Source: Candidatus Omnitrophota bacterium (lineage in GTDB: Bacteria > Omnitrophota > JACPQZ01). From it: 47,974 nucleotides of DNA. Positions 8,129 to 17,910 of the stretch are shown piece after piece (position 1 is the first letter of the stretch; the number at the start of each line of letters is the position of its first letter). The translations under genes and the position numbers were made by a program. The notes beneath the pieces are model-generated. The model saw nothing but the letters and a program-made list of their open reading frames with translations. It had not been told where the DNA came from and made no database searches. The stretch lies in contig JACPQZ010000035.1 of assembly GCA_016190205.1 (NCBI GenBank), positions 1 through 47,974 of the forward strand, written 5' to 3'.

Positions 8129-9880
8129 ATGGACATCCTCAAAGGCATCCCCGTCTCACCCGGCATTGTGATCGGAAAGGCTTTTATCCTCGATCCCGAG
8201 GATATCAAGATCCCCCGCACGACGATCGAGGAGGCCGATATCCCAAAGGAGATCGCGCGCTTCGAAGACGCCCTCACGAGGACCCGCGCCCAGATCCTTG
8301 AGATCCAAGAGCGTATCGGCAGGGAAATGGGAGCCGAGCACAGTGATATCTTTACCGCCCATGTACTTGTCTTGGAGGACCGGATGCTGATCGAAGAGGT
8401 GATCCGGGATCTCAAGACCAAGAGGCAGGCGGTGGAGCATATTTTTATGGAGGTCCTGAAGCGGTACGGCAACGCCTTCTCCAAGATAGACGACGAGTAC
8501 CTGCGCGAACGGGTGAGCGATATCCAGGACGTGGGCAAAAGGGTGCTGCACAACCTGATAGGCTCGGAGCGGTTCAACCTCGCCAACTTAAATGACGAGG
8601 TCGTAGTCTTTGCATACGACCTTTCCCCTTCCGATACCGCCACCATGCACCGGGAGCGCGTCGTGGGATTCGCGACCGATATCGGGGGTCGCACGTCGCA
8701 CACTGCCATTATGGCGCGTTCTCTGGAGATACCCGCCGTGGTGGGATTGGGAGATGCCACGCAGAAGGTGCAGTCCGACGACCCCGTGATCGTGGACGGA
8801 AACCACGGGCTGGTTATTATCCAGCCGGACGCGCCCACGTTGGAGAAATACATCCGAGCCCGGGGCCGTTTTGAGGACTTCGTACGCACCCTGGACAAAT
8901 TCAAGGAGCTGCCGGCCCGTACCACAGACGGGCATGAGGTCACGCTGGCCGCCAATATCGAGCTTCCGGACGAGATCCCGCACTGCATCTCTCACGGGGC
9001 ACAGGGGATCGGGCTCTACCGGACCGAGTATTTTTATATGAACCGGGTGGATCTGCCGTCTGAAGATGAGCATTTCGAGGCCTACCGGAACGTGGCTGAA
9101 AAGGTGAAACCCCACCCCGTTATTATCCGGACCCTGGATCTGGGCGGCGACAAGTTCCTTTCGAGCCTTGAGGTGCCGCGGGAGATGAATCCGTTTTTGG
9201 GATGGCGCGCCATCCGCTTCTGCCTGGCGCGGCCTGATATTTTTAAGGTTCAGCTCCGGGCCATTCTGCGCGCGGCGGTCCACGGCAAGTTAAAACTCAT
9301 GTACCCCATGATTTCGGGTCTGGAGGAGCTTCGCCAGGCCAATCAGATTCTGTCCGAGGCCAAAGAGGCCCTTCGGCGCGAAGGCAAAGAGTTTGACGAA
9401 CATATCGAGGTGGGGGCCATGATCGAGATCCCCTCCGCGGCCCTCACGGCCGACGTGCTGGCCAAGGAGTCGGCCTTTTTCTCCATCGGATCGAACGACC
9501 TCATCCAGTATTCTCTGGCCGTGGACCGCGTGAATGAAAAGATTGCCTATCTTTATGAGCCTGCCCATCCTGCCATTTTGAAGCTGATCAAGAATGTTAT
9601 CGACGCCGGACACCGGAACAAGATCTGGGTCGGGATGTGCGGGGAGATGGGCGGAGATCCGGTGCTCGCCGTCATCCTCCTCGGACTGGGCCTGGACGAG
9701 TATTCCATGAGCCCCGTGATTATCCCTGAAATCAAGAAGGTCATCCGTTCCATCTCGCTCAAGGAGGCGCAGGAGATCGCCCTTAAGAGCCTTGAGCTCA
9801 CCACCGGTGCCCAGATCCGCAGCTTTGTGCGGGAGCGCATCAAACATATCCTCCCTGAGGTCCTGGGAGAGGAAGGGTGA
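8129..9880 (+). CDS. ptsI: PTS enzyme I, PEP-protein phosphotransferase
   Basis: 583 residues. The N-terminal HPr-binding and swivelling domains carry the phosphohistidine near residue 190 in GGRTSHTAIMAR. The C-terminal PEP-binding barrel shows GIGLYRTEYFYM, MIEIPSAALTADVLA, SIGSNDLIQYSLAVDR and the catalytic cysteine loop GMCGEMGGDP. EI transfers phosphate from PEP to HPr. No Shine-Dalgarno sequence is evident before the ATG because the palindromic repeat ends there. The stop overlaps the pgi GTG start (GTGA). Confidence 0.96.
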   Translation: MDILKGIPVSPGIVIGKAFILDPEDIKIPRTTIEEADIPKEIARFEDALTRTRAQILEIQERIGREMGAEHSDIFTAHVLVLEDRMLIEEVIRDLKTKRQAVEHIFMEVLKRYGNAFSKIDDEYLRERVSDIQDVGKRVLHNLIGSERFNLANLNDEVVVFAYDLSPSDTATMHRERVVGFATDIGGRTSHTAIMARSLEIPAVVGLGDATQKVQSDDPVIVDGNHGLVIIQPDAPTLEKYIRARGRFEDFVRTLDKFKELPARTTDGHEVTLAANIELPDEIPHCISHGAQGIGLYRTEYFYMNRVDLPSEDEHFEAYRNVAEKVKPHPVIIRTLDLGGDKFLSSLEVPREMNPFLGWRAIRFCLARPDIFKVQLRAILRAAVHGKLKLMYPMISGLEELRQANQILSEAKEALRREGKEFDEHIEVGAMIEIPSAALTADVLAKESAFFSIGSNDLIQYSLAVDRVNEKIAYLYEPAHPAILKLIKNVIDAGHRNKIWVGMCGEMGGDPVLAVILLGLGLDEYSMSPVIIPEIKKVIRSISLKEAQEIALKSLELTTGAQIRSFVRERIKHILPEVLGEEG

Positions 9881-11475
9881 CCCTCGCCCTCCTCAAGGAG
9901 AAGCAATTTTCAAGGCGCATTCTGGAGCGCGACGCCTCTCTCTGGACGGACGACCCGGAAGAAATGCGCGTCATTCGGAACCGCCTGGGCTGGCTTTTTG
10001 CCGTCCAGGCGATGAAACAAAAGGCGCGGGAGTTAAAGGCCTTCGCGCAGGAGCTTAGGCGCGAGGGCTTTGACCGTGCCCTGGTCCTGGGGATGGGCGG
10101 CTCCAGCCTTTTCCCAGACGTGTGCCGCAGGCTGTTTGGAGCGTCACGCGGGGGTCTTAAGCTGGACGTGCTGGATTCCACGGATCCGGCGTGGATTCTT
10201 GAAAAGGCGCGTTGGTGTGCGGGCGGCAAGACCCTATTTATCGTTTCGAGCAAATCGGGCACCACGGCGGAGACGATGGCGCTCTTCAGTTATTTCTATG
10301 ACTGGGTCCAGCAGGCGGGTGGAACGGCAGTCGGCAAGGCGTTTACCGCCATTACGGATCCGAATACTCCGCTCGAGGGCCTGGCGGGCGAGCGGGGCTT
10401 CCGCCGCACTTTTTTGAATCCGCCGGATATCGGGGGGCGTTACGCGGCCCTTTCCTTTGTGGGTCTTGTGCCCTGCGCCCTATTGGGAGTGGATGTGGAC
10501 GTGCTTCTGGAACAGGCGCGGGGCATGGAGGAAGAGTTAATGCGTCCGACCTACTCGGGAGAAGGAGCGGAAAACCCGGGGATCGAGCTCGCGGCCCGGC
10601 TTGCCGAGTGCGCCGCGGCGGGAAGGGACAAGATTACGTTTGTTTTTTCTCCTTCTCTTGCGAGTTTTGGCATCTGGCTTGAGCAGCTTATTGCGGAGAG
10701 TACGGGGAAAGAGGGGAAGGGGCTCATCCCTGTGGATGGGGAGGTTTTGGGTGAGCCGGACGTCTATGGTCTTGACAGGGTTTTTGTGAGCGTGGGATTG
10801 AAGCGGGATGAGGACGCCGTGACCCAAAGGCGGCTTGGCATGCTTGAGAAGCGGGGCCATCCGGTTCTGCGTTTTACGCTCGACGGGCCGCTTTCGATCG
10901 GAGCGGAGTGCCTTCGCTGGGAATATGCCACCGCGGCCCTCGCATCCCTTTGGGGGATCAACCCGTTTAACGAGCCCGACGTGGATTTGAGCAAGGACCG
11001 GGCTCGTGCCCTGTTGGAAGCGGCGGGTAAGCCGCAACGGGAAGAACCCTCGCCGCGTTCCATGGGCGAGTCCTTGGCCGATTTTTTACATGCGGCCCGG
11101 GAAGGAGATTATGTGGTCTTTATGGCTTACCTGGCACCCACTCCGCAAGTGGACTCCGGCCTCCAGGCATTGAGGATTAAGGTGCGCGATCGCTTTCGCA
11201 AGGCAACCGTCGTGGGTTACGGCCCGCGCTTTTTGCATTCGACCGGACAGCTCCATAAGGGCGGACCCGGTACAGGTGTTTTCATACAGCTCACGGCCGA
11301 TGATACCGACGACATGCCTATTCCCGGGAAACGCTACTCTTTTGGGGCGCTCAAGCGGGCGCAGGCGATGGGAGACCTCGAAGTCCTGAAGACAAAGGGC
11401 AGGAGATGCATGCGCATCCATCTGGGTCAGGAGGCATACCCAGCGCTCAACTGTCTGCGTGAGGCGCTTGCGTGA
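9877..11475 (+). CDS. pgi: Glucose-6-phosphate isomerase
   Basis: 532 residues. SIS-fold motifs: LVLGMGGSSLFPDV near 67, the phosphate loop VSSKSGTTAETMALF near 125, and a C-terminal segment LHSTGQLHKGGPGTGVF. These match the isomerase module that is often fused to transaldolase in other bacteria; here it stands alone. It interconverts glucose-6-P and fructose-6-P, feeding hexosamine and nucleotide-sugar synthesis. It is coupled to ptsI by a GTGA overlap and to the next gene in the same way. Confidence 0.85.
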   Translation: MTLALLKEKQFSRRILERDASLWTDDPEEMRVIRNRLGWLFAVQAMKQKARELKAFAQELRREGFDRALVLGMGGSSLFPDVCRRLFGASRGGLKLDVLDSTDPAWILEKARWCAGGKTLFIVSSKSGTTAETMALFSYFYDWVQQAGGTAVGKAFTAITDPNTPLEGLAGERGFRRTFLNPPDIGGRYAALSFVGLVPCALLGVDVDVLLEQARGMEEELMRPTYSGEGAENPGIELAARLAECAAAGRDKITFVFSPSLASFGIWLEQLIAESTGKEGKGLIPVDGEVLGEPDVYGLDRVFVSVGLKRDEDAVTQRRLGMLEKRGHPVLRFTLDGPLSIGAECLRWEYATAALASLWGINPFNEPDVDLSKDRARALLEAAGKPQREEPSPRSMGESLADFLHAAREGDYVVFMAYLAPTPQVDSGLQALRIKVRDRFRKATVVGYGPRFLHSTGQLHKGGPGTGVFIQLTADDTDDMPIPGKRYSFGALKRAQAMGDLEVLKTKGRRCMRIHLGQEAYPALNCLREALA

Positions 11476-12224
11476 CAGAGGTCATCATCCTCTGCGCCGG
11501 CTATGCCACGCGGCTGTATCCTTTAACCAAGAACAGGCCGAAGCCGCTCCTTCCGATAGCCGGGCGGCCCCTTCTGGATTACACCCTGGACCGGCTTAAA
11601 GGTGTCCCCGGCCTTGGAGAGATGTACTTGATCACGAATCACAGGTTTGTGACGCATTTTCAAGCGTGGGCGTCCGGGCACAAAGAAGCCCAAATCCAAG
11701 TCATGGATGACGGGACGTCCACCAACGAAGACCGGCTGGGTGCAATCGGCGACATTGATTTTCTGCTCAAACGGCGCGACGTCCGGTCGGACTGCCTGGT
11801 TGTAGGCGGCGACAATCTGTTTGACTTCGAGCTTAAGGGTTTTGTGGAATTTGCGCTCAAGAATAAGCCGGCGCTCTCGATCGGGGCCTATGATTGCAAG
11901 AGCCTCGAGGCGGCCAGGCAGTTTGGGCTGGTGAAATTGGACGCCCGTCACCGGGTGGTTGAGTTCCAGGAAAAACCTGCAAACCCCCAGAGCACACTTG
12001 CCGCCATGTGTCTGTATTTTTTCCCTCATTCCACGCTGTCGCGGATCGCGGAATACATGGGCTCGGGTGAAAACCGGGATGCACCCGGGCACTACATACA
12101 ATGGAACGCGAAAAAGCATCCCGTTTACGCTTACGTCTTTGATGAACCCTGGTTTGACATCGGTCATATAGAAGCATATCAAAAAGCAGAGGAGGAGTTC
12201 CGTGCGAAGGCAAAGTCCCGGTAG
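11472..12224 (+). CDS. Sugar-1-phosphate nucleotidyltransferase
   Basis: 250 residues. The NTP-transferase signature [28 protein letters not shown] stretches over residues 4-31 (key Arg and Lys in TRLYPLT and RPKPLL). [10 protein letters not shown] is the metal-binding Asp motif and VEFQEKP the sugar-binding strand. There is no C-terminal hexapeptide-repeat domain. The family includes RmlA, HddC and MurU types; the sugar and nucleotide cannot be chosen from sequence. It starts GTGA-coupled to pgi, and its end overlaps metK by 23 bp. Confidence 0.8.
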   Translation: MTEVIILCAGYATRLYPLTKNRPKPLLPIAGRPLLDYTLDRLKGVPGLGEMYLITNHRFVTHFQAWASGHKEAQIQVMDDGTSTNEDRLGAIGDIDFLLKRRDVRSDCLVVGGDNLFDFELKGFVEFALKNKPALSIGAYDCKSLEAARQFGLVKLDARHRVVEFQEKPANPQSTLAAMCLYFFPHSTLSRIAEYMGSGENRDAPGHYIQWNAKKHPVYAYVFDEPWFDIGHIEAYQKAEEEFRAKAKSR

Positions 12225-13361
12225 AGGTTCCTATCTTTTTACGTCAGAGTCTGTTACGGAGGGCCATCCGGATAAAGTCGCCGACCAGATCTCCGATGCG
12301 GTCCTGGATTCCATCTTGGCCAAGGATCCCACGGGACGCGTCGCCTGCGAGACCCTGGTCACCACGGGGCTCGCGTTCGTAGCGGGGGAGATCACGACTT
12401 CTTGTTATGTGGATATCCCCAAAATCGTCCGGGCCACGATCTTAAAGTGCGGATACGATTCCCCGGCTTATGGGTTTGACCACCAGACCTGCGCCGTAGT
12501 AACGGATATCCAGGCACAGTCGCCCGACATCGCCCTGGGGGTGGACACGGGAGGGGCGGGAGATCAGGGGATGATGTTTGGGTATGCTACCGACGAGACG
12601 CCGGAATTTATGCCCATGCCCATTCTCTTGGCGCACAAGCTCGTCCGGCGGCTAGCCCAAGTGCGCAAGGAAAAGGTGCTGAAGTACCTGAGGCCAGACG
12701 GGAAGAGCCAGGTGACGGTTCAATATGAAAAAGGCCGCCCCAAGCGGGTGGATACGGTTGTCTTGAGTGCGCATCACGGCCCGCGCGTGGCAAGTCCCGA
12801 TATCCGCCATGACTTAAAGAAGTGGGTGGTGGACCATGTCATCCCCAAGGGGCTGATGGATAAAAATACAAAACTTTATGTCAATCCGACCGGCCGTTTT
12901 GAGGTGGGCGGCCCGCAGAGCGACACGGGGCTGACAGGCCGCAAGATCATCGCGGATACCTATGGGGGGGTCGGAAGCCACGGAGGGGGGGCCTTCTCCG
13001 GAAAAGACCCAACCAAGGTCGACCGCTCCGCGTCCTACATGGCCCGGTATATCGCCAAAAATATCGTGGCGGCCGGCATCGCAAGTCAGTGTGAAATCCA
13101 GGTGGCGTATGCCATCGGCGTCGCCCATCCCGTCTCTGTCATGGTAGAGACTCATGGCACGAGCCGGGTTTCGGACGCAAAGATCATAAAACTCATTCAG
13201 AATAATTTTGATTTGACCCCGCGGGGAATCATCCAAAATCTCAAGCTACGCCGCCCCATCTACAGCGCCACCGCGGCTTACGGGCACTTCGGCCGGAACG
13301 AAACGGGTTTCACTTGGGAGGAGATAGATAAGGCCGAAACCCTGAAGAAGCAGGCCTTTCG

Positions 13362-13365
<4 letters not shown>
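12202..13365 (+). CDS. metK: S-adenosylmethionine synthetase
   Basis: 387 residues. Motifs: the ATP-site segment [20 protein letters not shown] (about 15-34), [13 protein letters not shown], and the C-terminal [16 protein letters not shown]. It makes S-adenosylmethionine from ATP and methionine. The GTG start at 12202 is supported by a strong purine run AGAGGAGGAG just upstream, inside the end of the nucleotidyltransferase gene. It is followed with a 4-bp overlap by the adenosylhomocysteinase, so SAM production and SAH recycling are coupled. Confidence 0.97.
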
Positions 13366-14618
<1,253 letters not shown>

Positions 14619-14638
14619 GCATTGGATTACTGGGGGAA

Positions 14639-14647
14639 TGGTATAAT
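14639..14647 (+). promoter_or_regulatory. Extended -10 promoter for hicBA
   Basis: A perfect TATAAT (14642-14647) is preceded by TGG, giving an extended -10. No good -35 is present at normal spacing. Transcription would begin near 14654, 15 bases before the hicB ATG, with AAGAGG at 14656-14661 as ribosome binding site. Confidence 0.55.
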
Positions 14648-14668
14648 AGGGTTCTAAGAGGTGCTTCG

Positions 14669-14875
14669 ATGCGTTTAAGGGTATTTATCGAACGAGATGA
14701 GGACGGTATATTCGTAGCGGAGTGTTCTACCCTACCCGGTTGCGTGTCGCAGGGGAAGACCCGGAGCGAGGCACTGCGCAATGTTCGCGACGCCATTCGA
14801 GGTTATCTCGCGAGCCTTAAAAAGCACCGGGAGCCTATCCCACCCTCCATTTCTGAAGAAGTCATCGAGGTGTAG
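14669..14875 (+). CDS. hicB: HicB-family antitoxin (short form)
   Basis: 68 residues. The HicB partial RNase-H-like fold is visible: RVFIERDEDGIFVAECSTLPGCVSQGKTRSEALRNVRDAI. It has no C-terminal DNA-binding domain, so autoregulation through this protein is unlikely in the usual way. It lies two bases before a hicA homologue and would neutralise it by direct binding. The order hicB-hicA is the reverse of the Escherichia coli locus but common elsewhere. Confidence 0.85.
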   Translation: MRLRVFIERDEDGIFVAECSTLPGCVSQGKTRSEALRNVRDAIRGYLASLKKHREPIPPSISEEVIEV

Positions 14876-14877
14876 TC

Positions 14878-15102
14878 TTGCCGAAATTGCCCGTCGTCAG
14901 CTCCCAGGAAGCTGTCAGGGCCCTCCGTCGCTTAGGTTATCTTCCCGACCATCAGACAGGTAGCCACCTTATCCTGCGTCAGCAGGATCCGCCGCATCGG
15001 CGCCTGACCGTGCCGCGGCACCGCGAATTGGCAAAGGGGACTTTGCGGGCGCTCATCCGCCAGGCGGGGTTGACGGTGGAAGAGTTCGTCCGGTTGCTTT
15101 AA
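14878..15102 (+). CDS. hicA: HicA-family mRNA interferase toxin
   Basis: 74 residues. The dsRNA-binding-like HicA fold shows SSQEAVRALRRLGYLPDHQTGSHLIL with the catalytic histidine in GSHLIL, then VPRHRELAKGTLRALIRQAGLTVEEFVRLL. HicA cleaves mRNA independently of the ribosome's A-site and is held inactive by HicB. The start is TTG at 14878, two bases after the hicB stop. The active histidine is intact, so the toxin is probably functional. Confidence 0.87.
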   Translation: MPKLPVVSSQEAVRALRRLGYLPDHQTGSHLILRQQDPPHRRLTVPRHRELAKGTLRALIRQAGLTVEEFVRLL

Positions 15103-15108
15103 GCCGGT

Positions 15109-15528
15109 ATGTATCAGTTGCCTGTATCCGAAGCGAAGCGTTTGGCGCTCAAACGCCGCATGGAGAAGTGCGGAGTCCGGGAGGCCGATTTAGAGGAGTC
15201 CTTCATCCGCTCCTCCGGACCCGGCGGCCAGAACGTCAACAAGGTTTCCACGCAGGTCCAGCTCGCCCACCGGCCCACCGGTATCACAGTCAAATGCCAG
15301 CGTGAGCGCTCCCAAGCCCTCAACCGCTACTTGGCGCGCGTCCTTCTCGTCAGTAAGATTGAGCAAGCAGTTCTGGGAAGGGAAAGCGAGGAGCGCAAGA
15401 GAACAGAAAAAATCCGTCGCCAAAAGCGCCGCCGCAGCAAACGGGCAAAGGAAAAAATGCTGAAAGAAAAACGCCACCGCTCAGAGAAGAAAGGATTGCG
15501 CCGAAGCCCTGATGTTGAGGAATGGTAG
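15109..15528 (+). CDS. RF-1-domain ribosome-rescue protein (ArfB / mtRF-R-like)
   Basis: 139 residues. The class I release-factor catalytic motif SGPGGQNVNKVST (GGQ at about 37-39) lies in a stand-alone RF-1 domain without codon-recognition domains. LAHRPTGITVKCQRERSQALNRYLA completes the domain. The remaining 50 or so residues are extremely rich in Arg and Lys. ArfB uses such a tail to sense the empty mRNA channel. The segment before and after GGQ also resembles the mitochondrial protein mtRF-R (C12orf65), which acts on split large subunits. Which of the two modes applies is not decided by the sequence. Confidence 0.8.
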   Translation: MYQLPVSEAKRLALKRRMEKCGVREADLEESFIRSSGPGGQNVNKVSTQVQLAHRPTGITVKCQRERSQALNRYLARVLLVSKIEQAVLGRESEERKRTEKIRRQKRRRSKRAKEKMLKEKRHRSEKKGLRRSPDVEEW

Positions 15529-15546
15529 GGATGGAGCCGTGCGAGT

Positions 15547-16572
15547 CTAACGGGCTAGGATGGTTTTATTGCCGAATTTATCTTCCCAGGAGCGGGCGCC
15601 CGTGGCAAGCACCGCATTGAGGGCCTGGATGTTTTTGACGCCGCGATCGGCGAGCCACGCGTCGAAAGCCTTAACTCCCTGTTTGGCGTAGATGGGGATC
15701 CCATCCTTCCAAGTGGCGCGGCCGCAGAGGACCCCTGCAAAATTGATGCCCGCCTCAATCGCAATCTCCAGGCTCTCTCGAAATTCATCGTCGCCCACGC
15801 CGGCAGATAGATAGATGAAGGGCTTGGTCGCAGATTTCTCGGCCGTCCGGTAGTGCTCCACGGCTTCATCCATTGTATACGCGACGCCCTGGTTCTTGAA
15901 GGCGCGCGTCCCCTGCGTGAACTTGAGGTTCACGGGTATCTCCACTTTTAGGACGTCCACGCCGTATTTGTCCTTCGAAAACTCGCGCATACTTCCCGCC
16001 ACGATCTCCGGCTTTTTCTTCGCGTACTCGAGACCCTTCTCGTCACCTCCATCCGGATCGTAACCTACGAATTCCAGAAAGAAAGGCATGTCGTTTTGGG
16101 CACACTCGTCGCCGATTTTTTTAACCCACTCGTGTTTCGTGGCATTGATATCGCGCTTTTCGAATGGCGTGTAATAAAGCAGGATCTTGATGCAGTCTGC
16201 CCCGGCCTCTTTTGATTTTTTCACGCTCCAGTTCGGGATGAGCATGGGGATGCGGCCCGGCGTCGTCTGGTCATAACCGGTGGACTCGTAGGCGAGGAGG
16301 AGCCCCGCGTTCTTGGAGCGAGCCTTGGCTGCCGGGAGACCGAATTCGGGGTCGAGGAGTATGGCCGAGGCATAGGGGGTGAGCGCCTTCGAAACGGAGG
16401 TCTTAAACTCCTCCATCTCTTTCTGCGTCACGGCCTTGGCGTCCACGCCACGCTCTTTGGCGATTGCCTTGCGCAAGGACCCGCGCTGGTCCATGGCCGC
16501 CGCGCGTATAACACCCTTTTTATCCGCGACCGCCCGCAGGCCTTTCAGTTTTCCAGGTGTGAGTTTTGTCAT
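15547..16572 (-). CDS. lacD: Tagatose 1,6-bisphosphate aldolase, LacD family
   Basis: 341 residues. The N-terminus has AVADKKGVIRAAAMDQRGSLRKAI, the middle LLDPEFGLPAA and GLLLAYESTGYD, and the Schiff-base lysine is probably in VDVLKVEIPVN. Class I LacD-type aldolases cleave tagatose-1,6-bisphosphate and usually also fructose-1,6-bisphosphate, so in the absence of a lactose/tagatose pathway it may serve glycolysis. That role is inference. It stands alone on the minus strand, convergent with the rescue-factor gene, with its own likely promoter. Confidence 0.88.
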   Translation of the reverse strand: MTKLTPGKLKGLRAVADKKGVIRAAAMDQRGSLRKAIAKERGVDAKAVTQKEMEEFKTSVSKALTPYASAILLDPEFGLPAAKARSKNAGLLLAYESTGYDQTTPGRIPMLIPNWSVKKSKEAGADCIKILLYYTPFEKRDINATKHEWVKKIGDECAQNDMPFFLEFVGYDPDGGDEKGLEYAKKKPEIVAGSMREFSKDKYGVDVLKVEIPVNLKFTQGTRAFKNQGVAYTMDEAVEHYRTAEKSATKPFIYLSAGVGDDEFRESLEIAIEAGINFAGVLCGRATWKDGIPIYAKQGVKAFDAWLADRGVKNIQALNAVLATGARSWEDKFGNKTILAR

Positions 16573-16580
16573 AGGGACCT

Positions 16581-16609
16581 ATCCTATCGGTTGCACTTCT
16601 GCATGTCAA
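16581..16609 (-). promoter_or_regulatory. Possible promoter of lacD
   Basis: Read on the minus strand, TTGACA (16609-16604) and TAGGAT (16586-16581) are 17 bp apart. The transcript would start near 16574, only about two bases before the ATG at 16572, so translation would be essentially leaderless. The -35 is perfect and the -10 matches at four of six bases. Confidence 0.4.
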
Positions 16610-16638
16610 GTGACGCTTTGTTGCAGCACGTCTCATAA

Positions 16639-16780
16639 GTCATTGCGAGGAGGCGCTTCAGTGCCGACGAAGCAATCTCAATGAGGCCATGAGTTGCTTT
16701 TAGCAACTCATTTGGCCGAATTGATCCCGAGCGCGTCTTACTGAGATTGCTTCGGCTGCCTCCGGCAGCCTCGCAATGAC
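16639..16780. repeat. CATTGCGAG-type palindromic element, long form
   Basis: 142 bp. The left end is GTCATTGCGAGG and the right end is its exact complement CCTCGCAATGAC. Internal CGAAGCAATCTCA faces TGAGATTGCTTCG. The loop of about 60 bp contains a further perfect 10-bp hairpin (ATGAGTTGCT, loop TTT, 16689-16711). A lone end, GCTCGCAATGAC, follows at 16803-16814. The element fills the 249-bp space between lptG and lacD; no gene is seen there. Confidence 0.75.
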
Positions 16781-16821
16781 GCGCGAGGGATCTCCTCGGC
16801 GGGCTCGCAATGACATGTTTC

Positions 16822-17910
16822 TCAAGTTTTCGCCAGCATCGTGCCGCCGATGCCAATAAAGAGCGCGTTGGTAAACCAGGATGCCACGGCGGGCGGCAGG
16901 AGATGTGCCCGGCCGAGCGCGAGGCAAACGGCCAAGAGGCCGTACACCAAAAGACCCATCGAGATGCTGATGACGATCCCCACCCAGGTCCCCGAGCCGC
17001 GGTTGGAGGTGCTCAATACGGCCGGAATGCCCAGGAGTACCGCCACAAAGGTAATAAAGGGAATAGCGATTTTAGAATGCAGGGCGATGAGTTCCCGGTT
17101 GGGCCGGTAACCGCCGCTCTCCAGGATGCGGATATAGGATAAAAGTTCTCTGAAGCTCATGCTGTCCAGGTTCTTGCGCGCCTGGCCGAATTCCTCCGGT
17201 GTCTCCGGGATGGGAATTGTTTTCTGTGCCTGAAAAAGCGGTTCCCCCAGGATCTGCCCCTTCGTGCCGAGGCTGTACGAGATGGAGTCGTAGAAGGTCC
17301 ACTCCCCCTCCAGATAACGGCCGCTTTTTGCGACGACCTTTTCCCGGATCACATGGCGGTCATCATGGACGAGCATGGTGATGTTTTTGAAGAGCGCCTT
17401 CTTGGTGTCGAAGCTTTGGATGTAGTACATGCGGTTTCCGTGGCCGTATAAGGTGACGTCTTTTAAAATGCCCTGCGTCTCCTGACTTGTTTTAAGCTCG
17501 ATCCGCTCCTCCTTTATTTTTTGACTCACGAGGGTGGCCTGGGGGACCACGCTGTCATTGATGAGCATGATCATGGCGCTGACGAGGAGACCGCTCAAAA
17601 GGTATGGGCTCACGATTCTCAAAACGCTCAACCCGCTGGCCCGAAGCGCCGTAATTTCGTTGTTTTTATTGAGGTTTCCCAGGGAATAAGAGGTTGCGAT
17701 GAGGGCGGCCAGCGGCGTCGTCTGCACAAATATGATCGGCACAAAGCTCAAATAGTACTGGAGGAGCGTCCGGATCGCGGTATTGGCCTTGAGGATTTCA
17801 TCCAAGTTTCCGAAGAGGTCGATCACGATATAAAGGAAAAGAAAAAGGAGCAGACAGTAGACGAACGGATTCAGGAAATGGACGGTGAGATAGCGGTCGA
17901 CGATCTTCAC
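16822..17910 (-). CDS. lptG: LPS export ABC transporter permease LptG
   Basis: 362 residues. The start is taken as GTG at 17910 (MKIVDRYLTVHFLNPF), which overlaps the lptF stop (GTGA); a longer in-frame extension lacks membrane character. Three N-terminal transmembrane helices, a periplasmic beta-jellyroll (about 130-260) and three C-terminal helices form the LptF/LptG family layout. With LptF and LptB it extracts LPS from the inner membrane and passes it to LptC, here the LptC-LptA fusion encoded at 4.6 kb on the other strand. F and G are told apart by order only. Confidence 0.88.
   Translation of the reverse strand: MKIVDRYLTVHFLNPFVYCLLLFLFLYIVIDLFGNLDEILKANTAIRTLLQYYLSFVPIIFVQTTPLAALIATSYSLGNLNKNNEITALRASGLSVLRIVSPYLLSGLLVSAMIMLINDSVVPQATLVSQKIKEERIELKTSQETQGILKDVTLYGHGNRMYYIQSFDTKKALFKNITMLVHDDRHVIREKVVAKSGRYLEGEWTFYDSISYSLGTKGQILGEPLFQAQKTIPIPETPEEFGQARKNLDSMSFRELLSYIRILESGGYRPNRELIALHSKIAIPFITFVAVLLGIPAVLSTSNRGSGTWVGIVISISMGLLVYGLLAVCLALGRAHLLPPAVASWFTNALFIGIGGTMLAKT

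Noticed and set aside
8077-8988. 303-codon minus-strand frame opposite ptsI
   Set aside because: Serine- and arginine-rich translation without motifs; part of it is read from the CATTGCGAG palindrome.
16689-16711. Intrinsic terminator after lptG
   Set aside because: The hairpin is perfect but has no U-tract on either strand, and it belongs to the palindromic element.
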